Assembly (NCBI GenBank): GCA_018829485.1
Contig: JAHJTU010000061.1
Coordinates: 1-11,942, forward strand
Length of the DNA: 11,942 bases
Reading direction: 5' to 3'
Source of the DNA: Nanobdellota archaeon
GTDB taxonomy: Archaea; Nanobdellota; Nanobdellia; Pacearchaeales; UBA12030
Position numbers and translations under genes: made by a program. Below the pieces are notes generated by a model that was given only the letters and a program-made list of their open reading frames with translations, ran no database searches and was not told the DNA's origin. This document shows positions 5,018 to 10,436 of this stretch, piece by piece. The first letter of the stretch is position 1. Each line of letters starts with the position of its first letter.

Positions 5018-5914
5018 TCACATCCTTTCTAATTTCTTAATTCTTTCATCAATTGGTGGATGTGTGCTAAATAAGTTCTGTATCTTTTTCTTGTAAGGAT
5101 CTGCCATAAACAATGGAGCTAATGCTTTAGAATACCTTTTCTTGTCTTTTTCAGGCACAACTTCTTTCTTTATCTTAACAAGAGCATTCTTTAAACCAGG
5201 AGAATATCTTGTGAATTTTACTGCAGTTGCATCAGCAGAATATTCTCTTTTTCTGGAAATTGCAAATGAAACAAGCTGTGCAAATAAAGGAGCAAGTATT
5301 GCCATAAGAACAGCAATTACTAAAATAATAATACCAGTCCTATTATCTCTATCAGAACGGAACCATAAACTTCTTAAGAATATTTGAGCAATAATACTAA
5401 TTAATCCAACCATAACAGCAGTAAGTGTCATGAATTTAATATCATAATTTGCAACATGTCCCATTTCATGTGCAATAACACCTTCAAGTTCCCCTTTACT
5501 TAGTTTTTTCAAAGCACCTGTTGTTACACATATAACAGAATTCTTAGGATCTCTTCCAGAAGCAAATGCATTTATTTGTTCTGATTCCATAACATAAACT
5601 TTAGGCATTGGCATTCCAGATGCAATAGACATGTTTTCAACAGCATGATAAAGCATTCTATGTTCTGTATGTGATGCTTCTTTAGCTTTTACAGATGCAA
5701 TAGCTATTTTACCAGAATTATAATATGTGATAAGTATGTAAGACAAAGAAAAAATAATAGAAAAAATCATAATAATAAAGAAATAACCAGGATCTAATGC
5801 TAATGCAATAACATATCCAAGCAAAACAAAGAAAAAGAAAATCACAATAACAAGGAAAAAAGATTTTATTTGATTGTTTCTAATCTCATCATGAAAAGAT
5901 ATTCTTTCTACCAT
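5018..5914 (-). CDS. htpX: HtpX-like membrane zinc metalloprotease (M48 family)
   Basis: This is an integral membrane endopeptidase for quality control of membrane proteins. It has 298 residues, normal for HtpX. Two hydrophobic segments lie near the N-terminus (about 18-38 and 43-64). The zinc motif H149-E-M-G-H153 follows in GVIAHEMGHVANYD. Two more membrane segments (about 161-181 and 194-218) come next, then SRKREYSADATAVKF, whose Glu224 is the expected third zinc ligand. Near the C-terminus is LFSTHPPIDERIKKLE, the family's conserved end. NAFASGRDPKNSVICVTTGAL, before the zinc motif, is also typical. All catalytic residues are present. It lies 41 bases downstream of lemA, a pairing seen across bacteria and archaea, and has a possible promoter of its own (5940-5947). 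Start ATG 5914 gives MVERISFHDEIRNNQ, a usual archaeal HtpX N-terminus. Confidence 0.95.
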   Translation of the reverse strand: MVERISFHDEIRNNQIKSFFLVIVIFFFFVLLGYVIALALDPGYFFIIMIFSIIFSLSYILITYYNSGKIAIASVKAKEASHTEHRMLYHAVENMSIASGMPMPKVYVMESEQINAFASGRDPKNSVICVTTGALKKLSKGELEGVIAHEMGHVANYDIKFMTLTAVMVGLISIIAQIFLRSLWFRSDRDNRTGIIILVIAVLMAILAPLFAQLVSFAISRKREYSADATAVKFTRYSPGLKNALVKIKKEVVPEKDKKRYSKALAPLFMADPYKKKIQNLFSTHPPIDERIKKLERM

Positions 5915-5939
5915 TTTATTCTCGTTTTTGCGAAGATTT

Positions 5940-5947
5940 TTTTAAAA
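5940..5947 (-). promoter_or_regulatory. Possible TATA box for htpX
   Basis: In the 41-base lemA-htpX gap the minus strand reads GAAGC then TTTTAAAA, centred about 29 bases upstream of ATG 5914. The spacing fits a leaderless or nearly leaderless transcript. Poly-A/T noise is common here, so the site is only moderately supported; htpX may also be read from the lemA promoter. Confidence 0.45.
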
Positions 5948-5955
5948 GCTTCATA

Positions 5956-6513
5956 TTAGAACTCTACTTTTGGTACTGCTTTCATTTCTGTAGGTATTTT
6001 AAGGAACTCTTTGTGCTTTTGTCCATATAATCTTGCAAAGAATGCTCCTGGAAATGTCTTTACAGAATTATTAAACGTAAGAATAGAATCATTATAATAC
6101 TGCCTTGAATATGCGATTTTATCTTCAATGGCAGCAAGTTCTTTTTGCAATTGAAGGAAATTTTCATTAGCTTTTAATTGTGGATAATTCTCAGCTATAG
6201 CAAAAATTGTTTTAAGTGCATTTTGCAATTGATTTCCAGCTTTCATCTTATCTGGTAAGGTTTTTGCTGACAAAAGTGCTTTACGGGCATTTGTTACTTC
6301 TGTCATGATCTTCTTTTCATGCTTTGCATATCCTTCTACTGTCTTTACCAAGTTAGGAACCAAATCTGCTCTTTTTCTCAACTGTACATCAATCTGAGAC
6401 AAAGAGTTATCAATCCTGTTACCTAAAATAACAAATCTATTAAAGTAGTAAATAAAGATAATTGCAATTAATAAAACAAGGATAATAATGAACCATAGAT
6501 AACCTGCTGCCAT
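5956..6513 (-). CDS. lemA: LemA family membrane-anchored protein
   Basis: LemA proteins have one N-terminal membrane helix and a cytosolic or outer helical-bundle domain; their biochemical role is not settled. Residues 6-24 (LWFIIILVLLIAIIFIYYF) form the membrane segment. The hallmark N-x-I-D-x-S-L-S-Q-I-D-V-Q-L-R-K-R-A-D-L-V-P-N-L-V block covers 32-56, followed by VEGYAKHEKKIMTEVTNARKAL. A later stretch, AIAENYPQLKANENFLQLQKEL with IEDKIAYSRQYYNDSI, is equally typical, and the protein ends PTEMKAVPKVEF. The length of 185 residues is the norm. It is the first gene of a lemA-htpX unit. The pairing suggests LemA works with or presents substrates to HtpX, which is inference from context. A TATA box 26 bases upstream supports ATG 6513. 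A GGAG at 6522-6525 on the plus strand is on the wrong strand for this gene. Confidence 0.95.
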   Translation of the reverse strand: MAAGYLWFIIILVLLIAIIFIYYFNRFVILGNRIDNSLSQIDVQLRKRADLVPNLVKTVEGYAKHEKKIMTEVTNARKALLSAKTLPDKMKAGNQLQNALKTIFAIAENYPQLKANENFLQLQKELAAIEDKIAYSRQYYNDSILTFNNSVKTFPGAFFARLYGQKHKEFLKIPTEMKAVPKVEF

Positions 6514-6534
6514 GATTTAAGCAGGAGATTTTAT

Positions 6535-6542
6535 TTTATAAA
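6535..6542 (-). promoter_or_regulatory. BRE/TATA promoter for lemA
   Basis: On the minus strand GGCAAATA precedes TTTATAAA (6542-6535), whose centre is 25-26 bases from ATG 6513. That predicts a leaderless mRNA. The site lies in the 82-base divergent gap shared with the plus-strand hydrolase gene. Confidence 0.65.
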
Positions 6543-6565
6543 TATTTGCCTTGATATTTGTTAAG

Positions 6566-6573
6566 ATATAAAA
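6566..6573 (+). promoter_or_regulatory. TATA box for the AstE/AspA-family gene
   Basis: ATATAAAA (6566-6573) is centred 26-27 bases before ATG 6596, again predicting a leaderless transcript. It is divergent from, and about 28 bases away from, the lemA TATA box. Confidence 0.6.
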
Positions 6574-6595
6574 AGCATTAGATAGTATCATAAGC

Positions 6596-7414
6596 ATGCC
6601 TAAAAAAGTCTTCAAAATAAATAGTAAAAAAAAGGGTCCAATAGTTGTCATAATGGGTGGAGTACATGGAGATGAAATTTGTGGTGTTAAGGTAATAGAT
6701 TTTCTAAAAAAACATATCAAAGAAATAGATAGAGGAACTATTTATTTGATTTATGGTAATCCTTTAGCAATTAAACAAGAAAAGAGATTTGTTGAAATGA
6801 ATTTGAATAGAGCCTTTTTACAAGAAAATAAGATAGATAAGATTAAAATAAATAGTTATGAGTATAAAAGAGCGAAAGAGCTTATGCCTATTTTATCTTC
6901 AGCAAACTTCTTGTTAGATATCCATTCAAGTAAAACACCAAATGCAAAACCATTTGTAATTTGTGAACCACATAGCTATAAATTGATAAGTCATTTACCA
7001 TTTCAAATAGTTTCTTCTGGATGGGATAAACTTGAACCAGGATCAACTGATGCTTATGTTAATAAAAACAAGAAGTATGGAATTTGTATAGAATGTGGTT
7101 ATCATACAGATAAAAAAACATATGATTTAGCTAAAAAATCAGCATTAATTTTTCTAAATGAAACAGTAATTTTAAAAGGTGAAAATTATAAGTCTATTAC
7201 TTATCCTCAAAAAATAATTAATGTATACAAAATCTATATCACTAAAACAAACTTTAAACCAGTACGTCAGTTTTTAGATTTTGAACTAATAAAATCAAAC
7301 GAATTAATTGGATTTGATGGAAAGAAAGAAATAAGAACTAAAAAAGAATCTTTTATTATTTTTTGTCGACAAAGAAAATTACCTGGAGAAGAAGCCTTTT
7401 TGCTTGCTAAATAA
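6596..7414 (+). CDS. Succinylglutamate desuccinylase/aspartoacylase-family zinc hydrolase (M14-like)
   Basis: This 272-residue protein has the AstE/AspA variant of the zinc carboxypeptidase fold. After a short strand (PIVVIMGG) comes G-V-H-G-D-E, giving zinc ligands H24 and E27. NLNRAF (69-74) is the substrate-carboxylate-binding motif. DIHSS contributes the third ligand H110. GICIECG (162-168) supplies a catalytic Glu at 166. These are the expected residues, so it should be an active hydrolase that removes an acyl group from an amino acid or a residue from a peptide. The substrate cannot be read from sequence. The arginine-succinyltransferase pathway, where AstE acts, is not represented nearby, so a generic deacylase name is safer than astE. 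The C-terminal 70 residues, a beta domain, are less conserved. It has its own TATA box and stands alone, 72 bases before tdh. Confidence 0.82.
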   Translation: MPKKVFKINSKKKGPIVVIMGGVHGDEICGVKVIDFLKKHIKEIDRGTIYLIYGNPLAIKQEKRFVEMNLNRAFLQENKIDKIKINSYEYKRAKELMPILSSANFLLDIHSSKTPNAKPFVICEPHSYKLISHLPFQIVSSGWDKLEPGSTDAYVNKNKKYGICIECGYHTDKKTYDLAKKSALIFLNETVILKGENYKSITYPQKIINVYKIYITKTNFKPVRQFLDFELIKSNELIGFDGKKEIRTKKESFIIFCRQRKLPGEEAFLLAK

Positions 7415-7434
7415 ATCTGCCTTGATGGAATAAG

Positions 7435-7442
7435 TTTAAAAA
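7435..7442 (+). promoter_or_regulatory. TATA box for tdh
   Basis: TTTAAAAA (7435-7442), within GTTTAAAAATA, predicts a start near 7465 and a leader of about 22 bases before ATG 7487. The leader contains AAAGGT at 7471-7476 and AGGG directly before the ATG, neither well placed as a Shine-Dalgarno. Confidence 0.45.
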
Positions 7443-7486
7443 TAAAACTTTCTTAAAAACAAGATAAAAGAAAGGTCTAAAGGGAA

Positions 7487-8437
7487 ATGAAAAAAATATT
7501 AGTTACAGGTTCTGTAGGACAAATTGGCTCTGAATTAGTTCCTGTTTTGCGTGAAAAATATGGCAGTAAAAATGTTGTAGCAACTGTTCACAAAACAATG
7601 CCTTCTCAGGAATTTCTTAAATCAGGCCCTTATGAAAAAGTTGATACAAATAACAAAGAAGAATTAGTTAATGTACTTAAGAAGTATAATATTGACACAG
7701 TATTTCATATGGTTGGAATTCTATCTGCTGTTGGAGAAAAAAAACCAGATCTTGCATGGAAAGTAAATATGGAAAGTCTTAAACATGTCTTAGACTTAGC
7801 AAAAGAAATGAAGTTGAAAGTTTTCTGGCCAAGTTCTATTGCAGCTTTTGGACCTAATACTCCTAAAAAAGAAACACCACAATTAACAATAATGGATCCA
7901 AATACAATGTATGGCATAACAAAATATTCTGGAGAATTATTATGTAATTATTATTTTCAGAAGTATGGTGTAGATGTCAGGAGTGTGAGATATCCTGGAA
8001 TAATAAGCTGGAAAACTCCTCCTGGTGGCGGAACAACAGATTATGCTGTTGCAGTCTTTTATGAAGCATTGAAAAATAAAAAATATACTTTTTTTGTGAA
8101 AAAAGATACTATTCTTCCAATGATGTACATGCCTGATGCTATAAAAGCAGCAATTGATATTATGGAATCTCCAATTGAAAAAATTAAGATAAGGCTTTCT
8201 TATAATCTGGCAGCTATTAGTTTTTCTGCTGAAGAACTTGCAAAAGAGGTGAAAAAATATATTCCTGATTTGAAATATGATTTTATTCCAGATGAAAGGC
8301 AAAAGATTGCAGATTCATGGCCTGCTTCTATTGATGATTCAAATGCCAGAAAAGATTGGAATTGGAAACATAAATATGGCTTAGCTGAAATGACAAAGGA
8401 TATGATTTCTAATTTGAAGAGAGAATTAAGGAAATAA
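7487..8437 (+). CDS. tdh: L-threonine 3-dehydrogenase, short-chain dehydrogenase/epimerase type
   Basis: This 316-residue NAD-dependent extended SDR protein has the Rossmann motif GSVGQIGSEL (8-17). Other SDR landmarks are D53 after the second strand, VFWPSSIAAFGPN (112-124), and the catalytic Y142-x-x-x-K146 in MYGITKYSGELL. What separates it from sugar epimerases is the SDR-type threonine dehydrogenase set: VRSVRYPGIISW, P-P-G-G-G-T-T-D-Y-A-V-A-V-F-Y-E-A-L, DTILPMMYMPDAIKAA, ISFSAEEL and WPASIDDSNARKDWNW. The reaction is L-threonine to 2-amino-3-oxobutyrate, normally followed by a CoA ligase (Kbl) to give glycine and acetyl-CoA. No kbl is visible here. All catalytic residues are intact. ATG 7487 gives MKKILVTGS, the standard start. 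It is transcribed alone from its own TATA box, and the next gene has a separate promoter. Confidence 0.88.
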   Translation: MKKILVTGSVGQIGSELVPVLREKYGSKNVVATVHKTMPSQEFLKSGPYEKVDTNNKEELVNVLKKYNIDTVFHMVGILSAVGEKKPDLAWKVNMESLKHVLDLAKEMKLKVFWPSSIAAFGPNTPKKETPQLTIMDPNTMYGITKYSGELLCNYYFQKYGVDVRSVRYPGIISWKTPPGGGTTDYAVAVFYEALKNKKYTFFVKKDTILPMMYMPDAIKAAIDIMESPIEKIKIRLSYNLAAISFSAEELAKEVKKYIPDLKYDFIPDERQKIADSWPASIDDSNARKDWNWKHKYGLAEMTKDMISNLKRELRK

Positions 8438-8518
8438 ATCTAAGAGTATTGCAATGAAAATTTCCATGCAAAGAGTCAAGAATGCTATGGATGAAAGAGA
8501 AAAACACAAAAACAAAAC

Positions 8519-8537
8519 ATAACGAAACATTTATAAA
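8519..8537 (+). repeat. 19-bp direct repeat, copy 1: BRE/TATA of the MNT gene
   Basis: ATAACGAAACATTTATAAA is identical to 9653-9671 upstream of psmB. It contains a CGAAAC BRE-like element and the TATA box TTTATAAA (8530-8537). From this box the expected start point, about 26 bases on, falls at roughly 8560, just before ATG 8563. The two copies bracket the MNT-HEPN cassette. Confidence 0.8.
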
Positions 8538-8589
8538 GTAAAATGGACACGTATAAAGTAAAATGGACACGTATAAAGTAAAATGGACA
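8533..8589 (+). repeat. 20-bp period tandem repeat with a start codon and TATA-like box in each unit
   Basis: The unit ATGGACACGTATAAAGTAAA occurs at 8543-8562 and 8563-8582. It is preceded by a half unit (ATAAAGTAAA, 8533-8542, the end of the TATA region) and followed by ATGGACA (8583-8589), about 2.9 units in all. Because 20 is not a multiple of three, the ATGs at 8543, 8563 and 8583 lie in three different frames. Only 8563 opens the long frame. 8543 stops after 12 codons and 8583 after 14. Each unit also holds TATAAAG, whose distance to the ATG of the next unit is about 28 bases. Confidence 0.85.
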
Positions 8590-9129
8590 AAATTGCAGGC
8601 AGAGATATTCAGGTTTTTATGCATTAACGCAGGGCAAAATTTTAATTTGAGGGGGATTGCAAAACCACTTAAGGTTTCTCCAACTGCTGTTTCAAATGCT
8701 TTACATGATTTACAAAAAAATGGATTAATTAAAATAGAAAAATCAAAGACAATGAATCTTATGTCTATTGAGTTTAATAGAGACAATGAAAAAGCAATTA
8801 ACTTAAAAAGAGTTGAAAATTTAAGACTTATTTATGAATCAGGGATTATGGATTTTTTAGAAAGTAAGTTTCCTGGATGCACAATAATGCTTTTTGGTAG
8901 CTATTCAAGGGGTGAAGATGTATGGTATGGAGAAATGGATGACAGAAATTCAGATATTGATATTGTAATTATTAATACAAAAGAAAAAGAAATCAACTTA
9001 GAAAAATTTGAAAGAGAACTTAAAAGAAAGATTTTTATAAATTTTTACAAATCTTGGAAGTTCATACATAAGAATTTAAAGAACAACATATTGAATGGAA
9101 TTTTATTTTCTGGAGGAGTTGAAATATGA
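8563..9129 (+). CDS. Winged-helix plus minimal nucleotidyltransferase (MNT) protein, putative antitoxin-type partner
   Basis: Residues 8-70 form a winged helix-turn-helix (LQAEIFRFLCINAG, then NLRGIAKPLKVSPTAVSNALHDLQKNGLIKIE). Residues 105-165 form a pol-beta-type minimal nucleotidyltransferase: IMLFGSYSRGED with G-S at 112-113 and the metal-binding pair D131-I-D133. The spacing GS-x17-DxD is longer than the x10 typical of MNTs because of an insert, VWYGEMDDR. A third acidic residue is not obvious. In MntA-HepT systems the MNT adenylylates its HEPN partner to neutralise it; that role here is inference. ATG 8563 is the only one of three repeat-borne ATGs in this frame and gives MDTYKVKWTKLQ. 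It lies 29 bases from the TATA box centre (8530-8537), consistent with a leaderless mRNA. Its TGA overlaps the HEPN ATG (ATGA). Confidence 0.82.
   Translation: MDTYKVKWTKLQAEIFRFLCINAGQNFNLRGIAKPLKVSPTAVSNALHDLQKNGLIKIEKSKTMNLMSIEFNRDNEKAINLKRVENLRLIYESGIMDFLESKFPGCTIMLFGSYSRGEDVWYGEMDDRNSDIDIVIINTKEKEINLEKFERELKRKIFINFYKSWKFIHKNLKNNILNGILFSGGVEI
9112..9116 (+). promoter_or_regulatory. Shine-Dalgarno for the HEPN gene
   Basis: GGAGG (9112-9116) lies 9 bases before ATG 9126, inside the last codons of the MNT gene. It is the only well-placed Shine-Dalgarno I see in the window, and it fits internal reinitiation at an ATGA junction, while first genes appear leaderless. It also encodes part of SGGVEI, so protein constraint could explain it. 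Confidence 0.55.
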
Positions 9130-9584
9130 AACTGCCAAAAGAATTTGAATATTATATAAAAAAAGGAATAGTGAGAATAGTAAAAGCAGATAAACAAAAA
9201 GCAGAATTTTTAATAAATGAATCAGACACAACCTTTAGGGGATTGAATAAAAGATTGAATTCAATGGGGATAGATGAAGATAATGTAAACTCTATAATTA
9301 AAGATTGTTATGATATTTTAATGGAATTAATTCGAGCAAGTCTTCTTTTAGATGGTTATTCCACCTCTGGAAATTATGCCCACGAAGCAGAAGTTTCATA
9401 TTTAAAAAAATTAAAATTCAATGACAATGAAATATCTTTTTTAAATGACTTAAGAAAAAATAGAAATTCCATAACATATTATGGTAAAATATTAAATAAA
9501 GAATATGCTGGAAGGGTTATAGAATTCACAAAAAAGAATTATCTTAAACTAAAAAAGATTACAGAAAAAATAGAAAAGAGATAA
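9126..9584 (+). CDS. HEPN-domain protein, partner of the MNT protein
   Basis: This 152-residue all-helical protein is translationally coupled to the MNT gene by an ATGA overlap and a GGAGG site. The HEPN-like core includes YDILMELIRASLLLDGYSTSG (62-82), NYAHEAEVSYLKKL (83-96) and FLNDLRKNRNSITYYGK (105-121). HEPN RNases carry R-x(4-6)-H; here the corresponding stretch is R113-N-S-I-T-Y118-Y, with Tyr where the catalytic His would be and no nearby His to replace it. So it may be non-nucleolytic, a diverged toxin, or active by other means. H86, in the middle of the fold, is the only nearby conserved-looking His. Tyr in this motif is also the residue type that MntA-like enzymes modify in HepT. 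The pairing with an HTH-MNT is convincing; the name 'toxin' is not proven. It ends 124 bases before psmB. Confidence 0.75.
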   Translation: MKLPKEFEYYIKKGIVRIVKADKQKAEFLINESDTTFRGLNKRLNSMGIDEDNVNSIIKDCYDILMELIRASLLLDGYSTSGNYAHEAEVSYLKKLKFNDNEISFLNDLRKNRNSITYYGKILNKEYAGRVIEFTKKNYLKLKKITEKIEKR

Positions 9585-9619
9585 AACAAAAGCAAGAGCA
9601 ATCAAAACAAGAACAAAAA

Positions 9620-9641
9620 CCCCCCTAAAACCCAAATCCCC
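9620..9641 (+). other. C-run cluster (G-runs on the minus strand) upstream of psmB
   Basis: In an A/T-rich gap, six C's (9620-9625), three C's (9631-9633) and four C's (9638-9641) follow each other, separated by A-rich spacers. The minus strand therefore has three G-runs. That falls short of a canonical four-run G-quadruplex, unless the six-base run is split. It is compositionally unlike anything else nearby and lies 12 bases upstream of the 19-bp promoter repeat. No function can be assigned. Confidence 0.5.
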
Positions 9642-9652
9642 GAAGGATAAAT

Positions 9653-9671
9653 ATAACGAAACATTTATAAA
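9653..9671 (+). promoter_or_regulatory. 19-bp direct repeat, copy 2: BRE/TATA promoter of psmB
   Basis: This copy is identical to 8519-8537. TTTATAAA (9664-9671), preceded by CGAAAC, predicts transcription starting near 9693 and a leader of about 15 bases, A/T-rich and without a Shine-Dalgarno, before ATG 9709. Confidence 0.7.
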
Positions 9672-9708
9672 TTAAAAAAACAAAAGTTAATTATTAATTC
9701 TGAAAAAA

Positions 9709-10374
9709 ATGTTATCAGAAGATATAAAAGAGCTCAGAGGAAAATTAGTCAGAAGCGGAACTACAACAATCGGCATGATTTGCAAAGATGGTGTAATTCT
9801 TGCAGCTGATAGGCAGGCAACTGCTGATTACTTTGTAGCTCATAAACATGTAGAGAAGATTGTGCCAATCACAGAGAATGTGGCAGTAACAACAGCTGGA
9901 TTAGTTTCTGACATCCAATTAATAAGCAAATTAACAAAAGCAGAATTAAAATTAAAGAAAATAAGGACAAAAATACAACCAACAGTAAAAGAAACCGCAA
10001 ATCTTTTTGCAACAATTCTATATCATAATATAAGAAAGTTTTCACCAATCTTAGGAATTGCTGCATTTATTGTTGGCGGTGTTGATGATGATGGTTTTTG
10101 GCTTTATGATGCTGCTCCAGATGGTGCTGCATTAGAGCATAAAGATTATGTTTCTACAGGAAGTGGAAGTATCTTATCCTATGGTGTTTTGGAAAGCCAA
10201 TACACTCCAGATATAACAATAAAAGATGGAATAAAATTAGTAGTAAAAGCAATAAACACATCAATGCAAAGAGATGTTGCATCTGGCGGGGGAATTGATG
10301 TAATAGCAATAACAAAAGATGGCATGAAAAAAGTTTTCGAAGAAGAAATAAAGAAAATAGTATCAATAAAATAA
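9709..10374 (+). CDS. psmB: Proteasome subunit beta (catalytic)
   Basis: This is the N-terminal-nucleophile threonine protease of the 20S proteasome inner rings. It is made with a 17-residue propeptide ending R-S-G, cleaved before T18. In mature numbering, catalytic Thr1, Asp17 (LAADRQAT) and Lys33 (HVEKIVP) are all in place. The segment AAFIVGGVDDDGFWLYDAAPDG, the S-T-G-S-G-S turn and the C-terminal SGGGIDVIAITKDG strand are normal for archaeal beta subunits. The total of 221 residues is usual. ATG 9709 is supported by the short propeptide and by the promoter at 9653-9671. The gene is followed by aCPSF1, a neighbourhood I recall from methanogens. It is about 9.5 kb from psmA, so the two ring proteins are controlled by separate promoters. 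Confidence 0.96.
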   Translation: MLSEDIKELRGKLVRSGTTTIGMICKDGVILAADRQATADYFVAHKHVEKIVPITENVAVTTAGLVSDIQLISKLTKAELKLKKIRTKIQPTVKETANLFATILYHNIRKFSPILGIAAFIVGGVDDDGFWLYDAAPDGAALEHKDYVSTGSGSILSYGVLESQYTPDITIKDGIKLVVKAINTSMQRDVASGGGIDVIAITKDGMKKVFEEEIKKIVSIK

Positions 10375-10436
10375 ATAACAAATCTTTTGAAAAATTCTAA
10401 TATTAATCTAGTATCTTAATCAAAATTTAATAAAAA

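Noticed and set aside
4758..5021. A longer antitoxin starting at GTG 5021
   Set aside because: The extra 20 residues (NLYFNINHKVYKSAIILYF) are hydrophobic and unlike the antitoxin. The start would overlap the htpX stop, and the TATA box at 4983-4990 lies inside the supposed coding region at the right distance for ATG 4961.
8454..8522. A 22-codon open frame (MKISMQRVKNAMDEREK...) between tdh and the MNT gene
   Set aside because: It is short and Lys/Glu-biased, has no ribosome site or TATA box at the right distance, and its stop falls inside the 19-bp promoter repeat. It could be a gene remnant, but nothing supports it as coding.
9869..10381. Leucine-rich open frames on the minus strand across psmB, and similar antisense frames over sbds, rrp4, rrp41, rps2, tdh and fttA
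   Set aside because: They mirror well-supported plus-strand genes, have biased Leu/Phe/Ser composition from A-rich sense codons, and show no recognisable domain.
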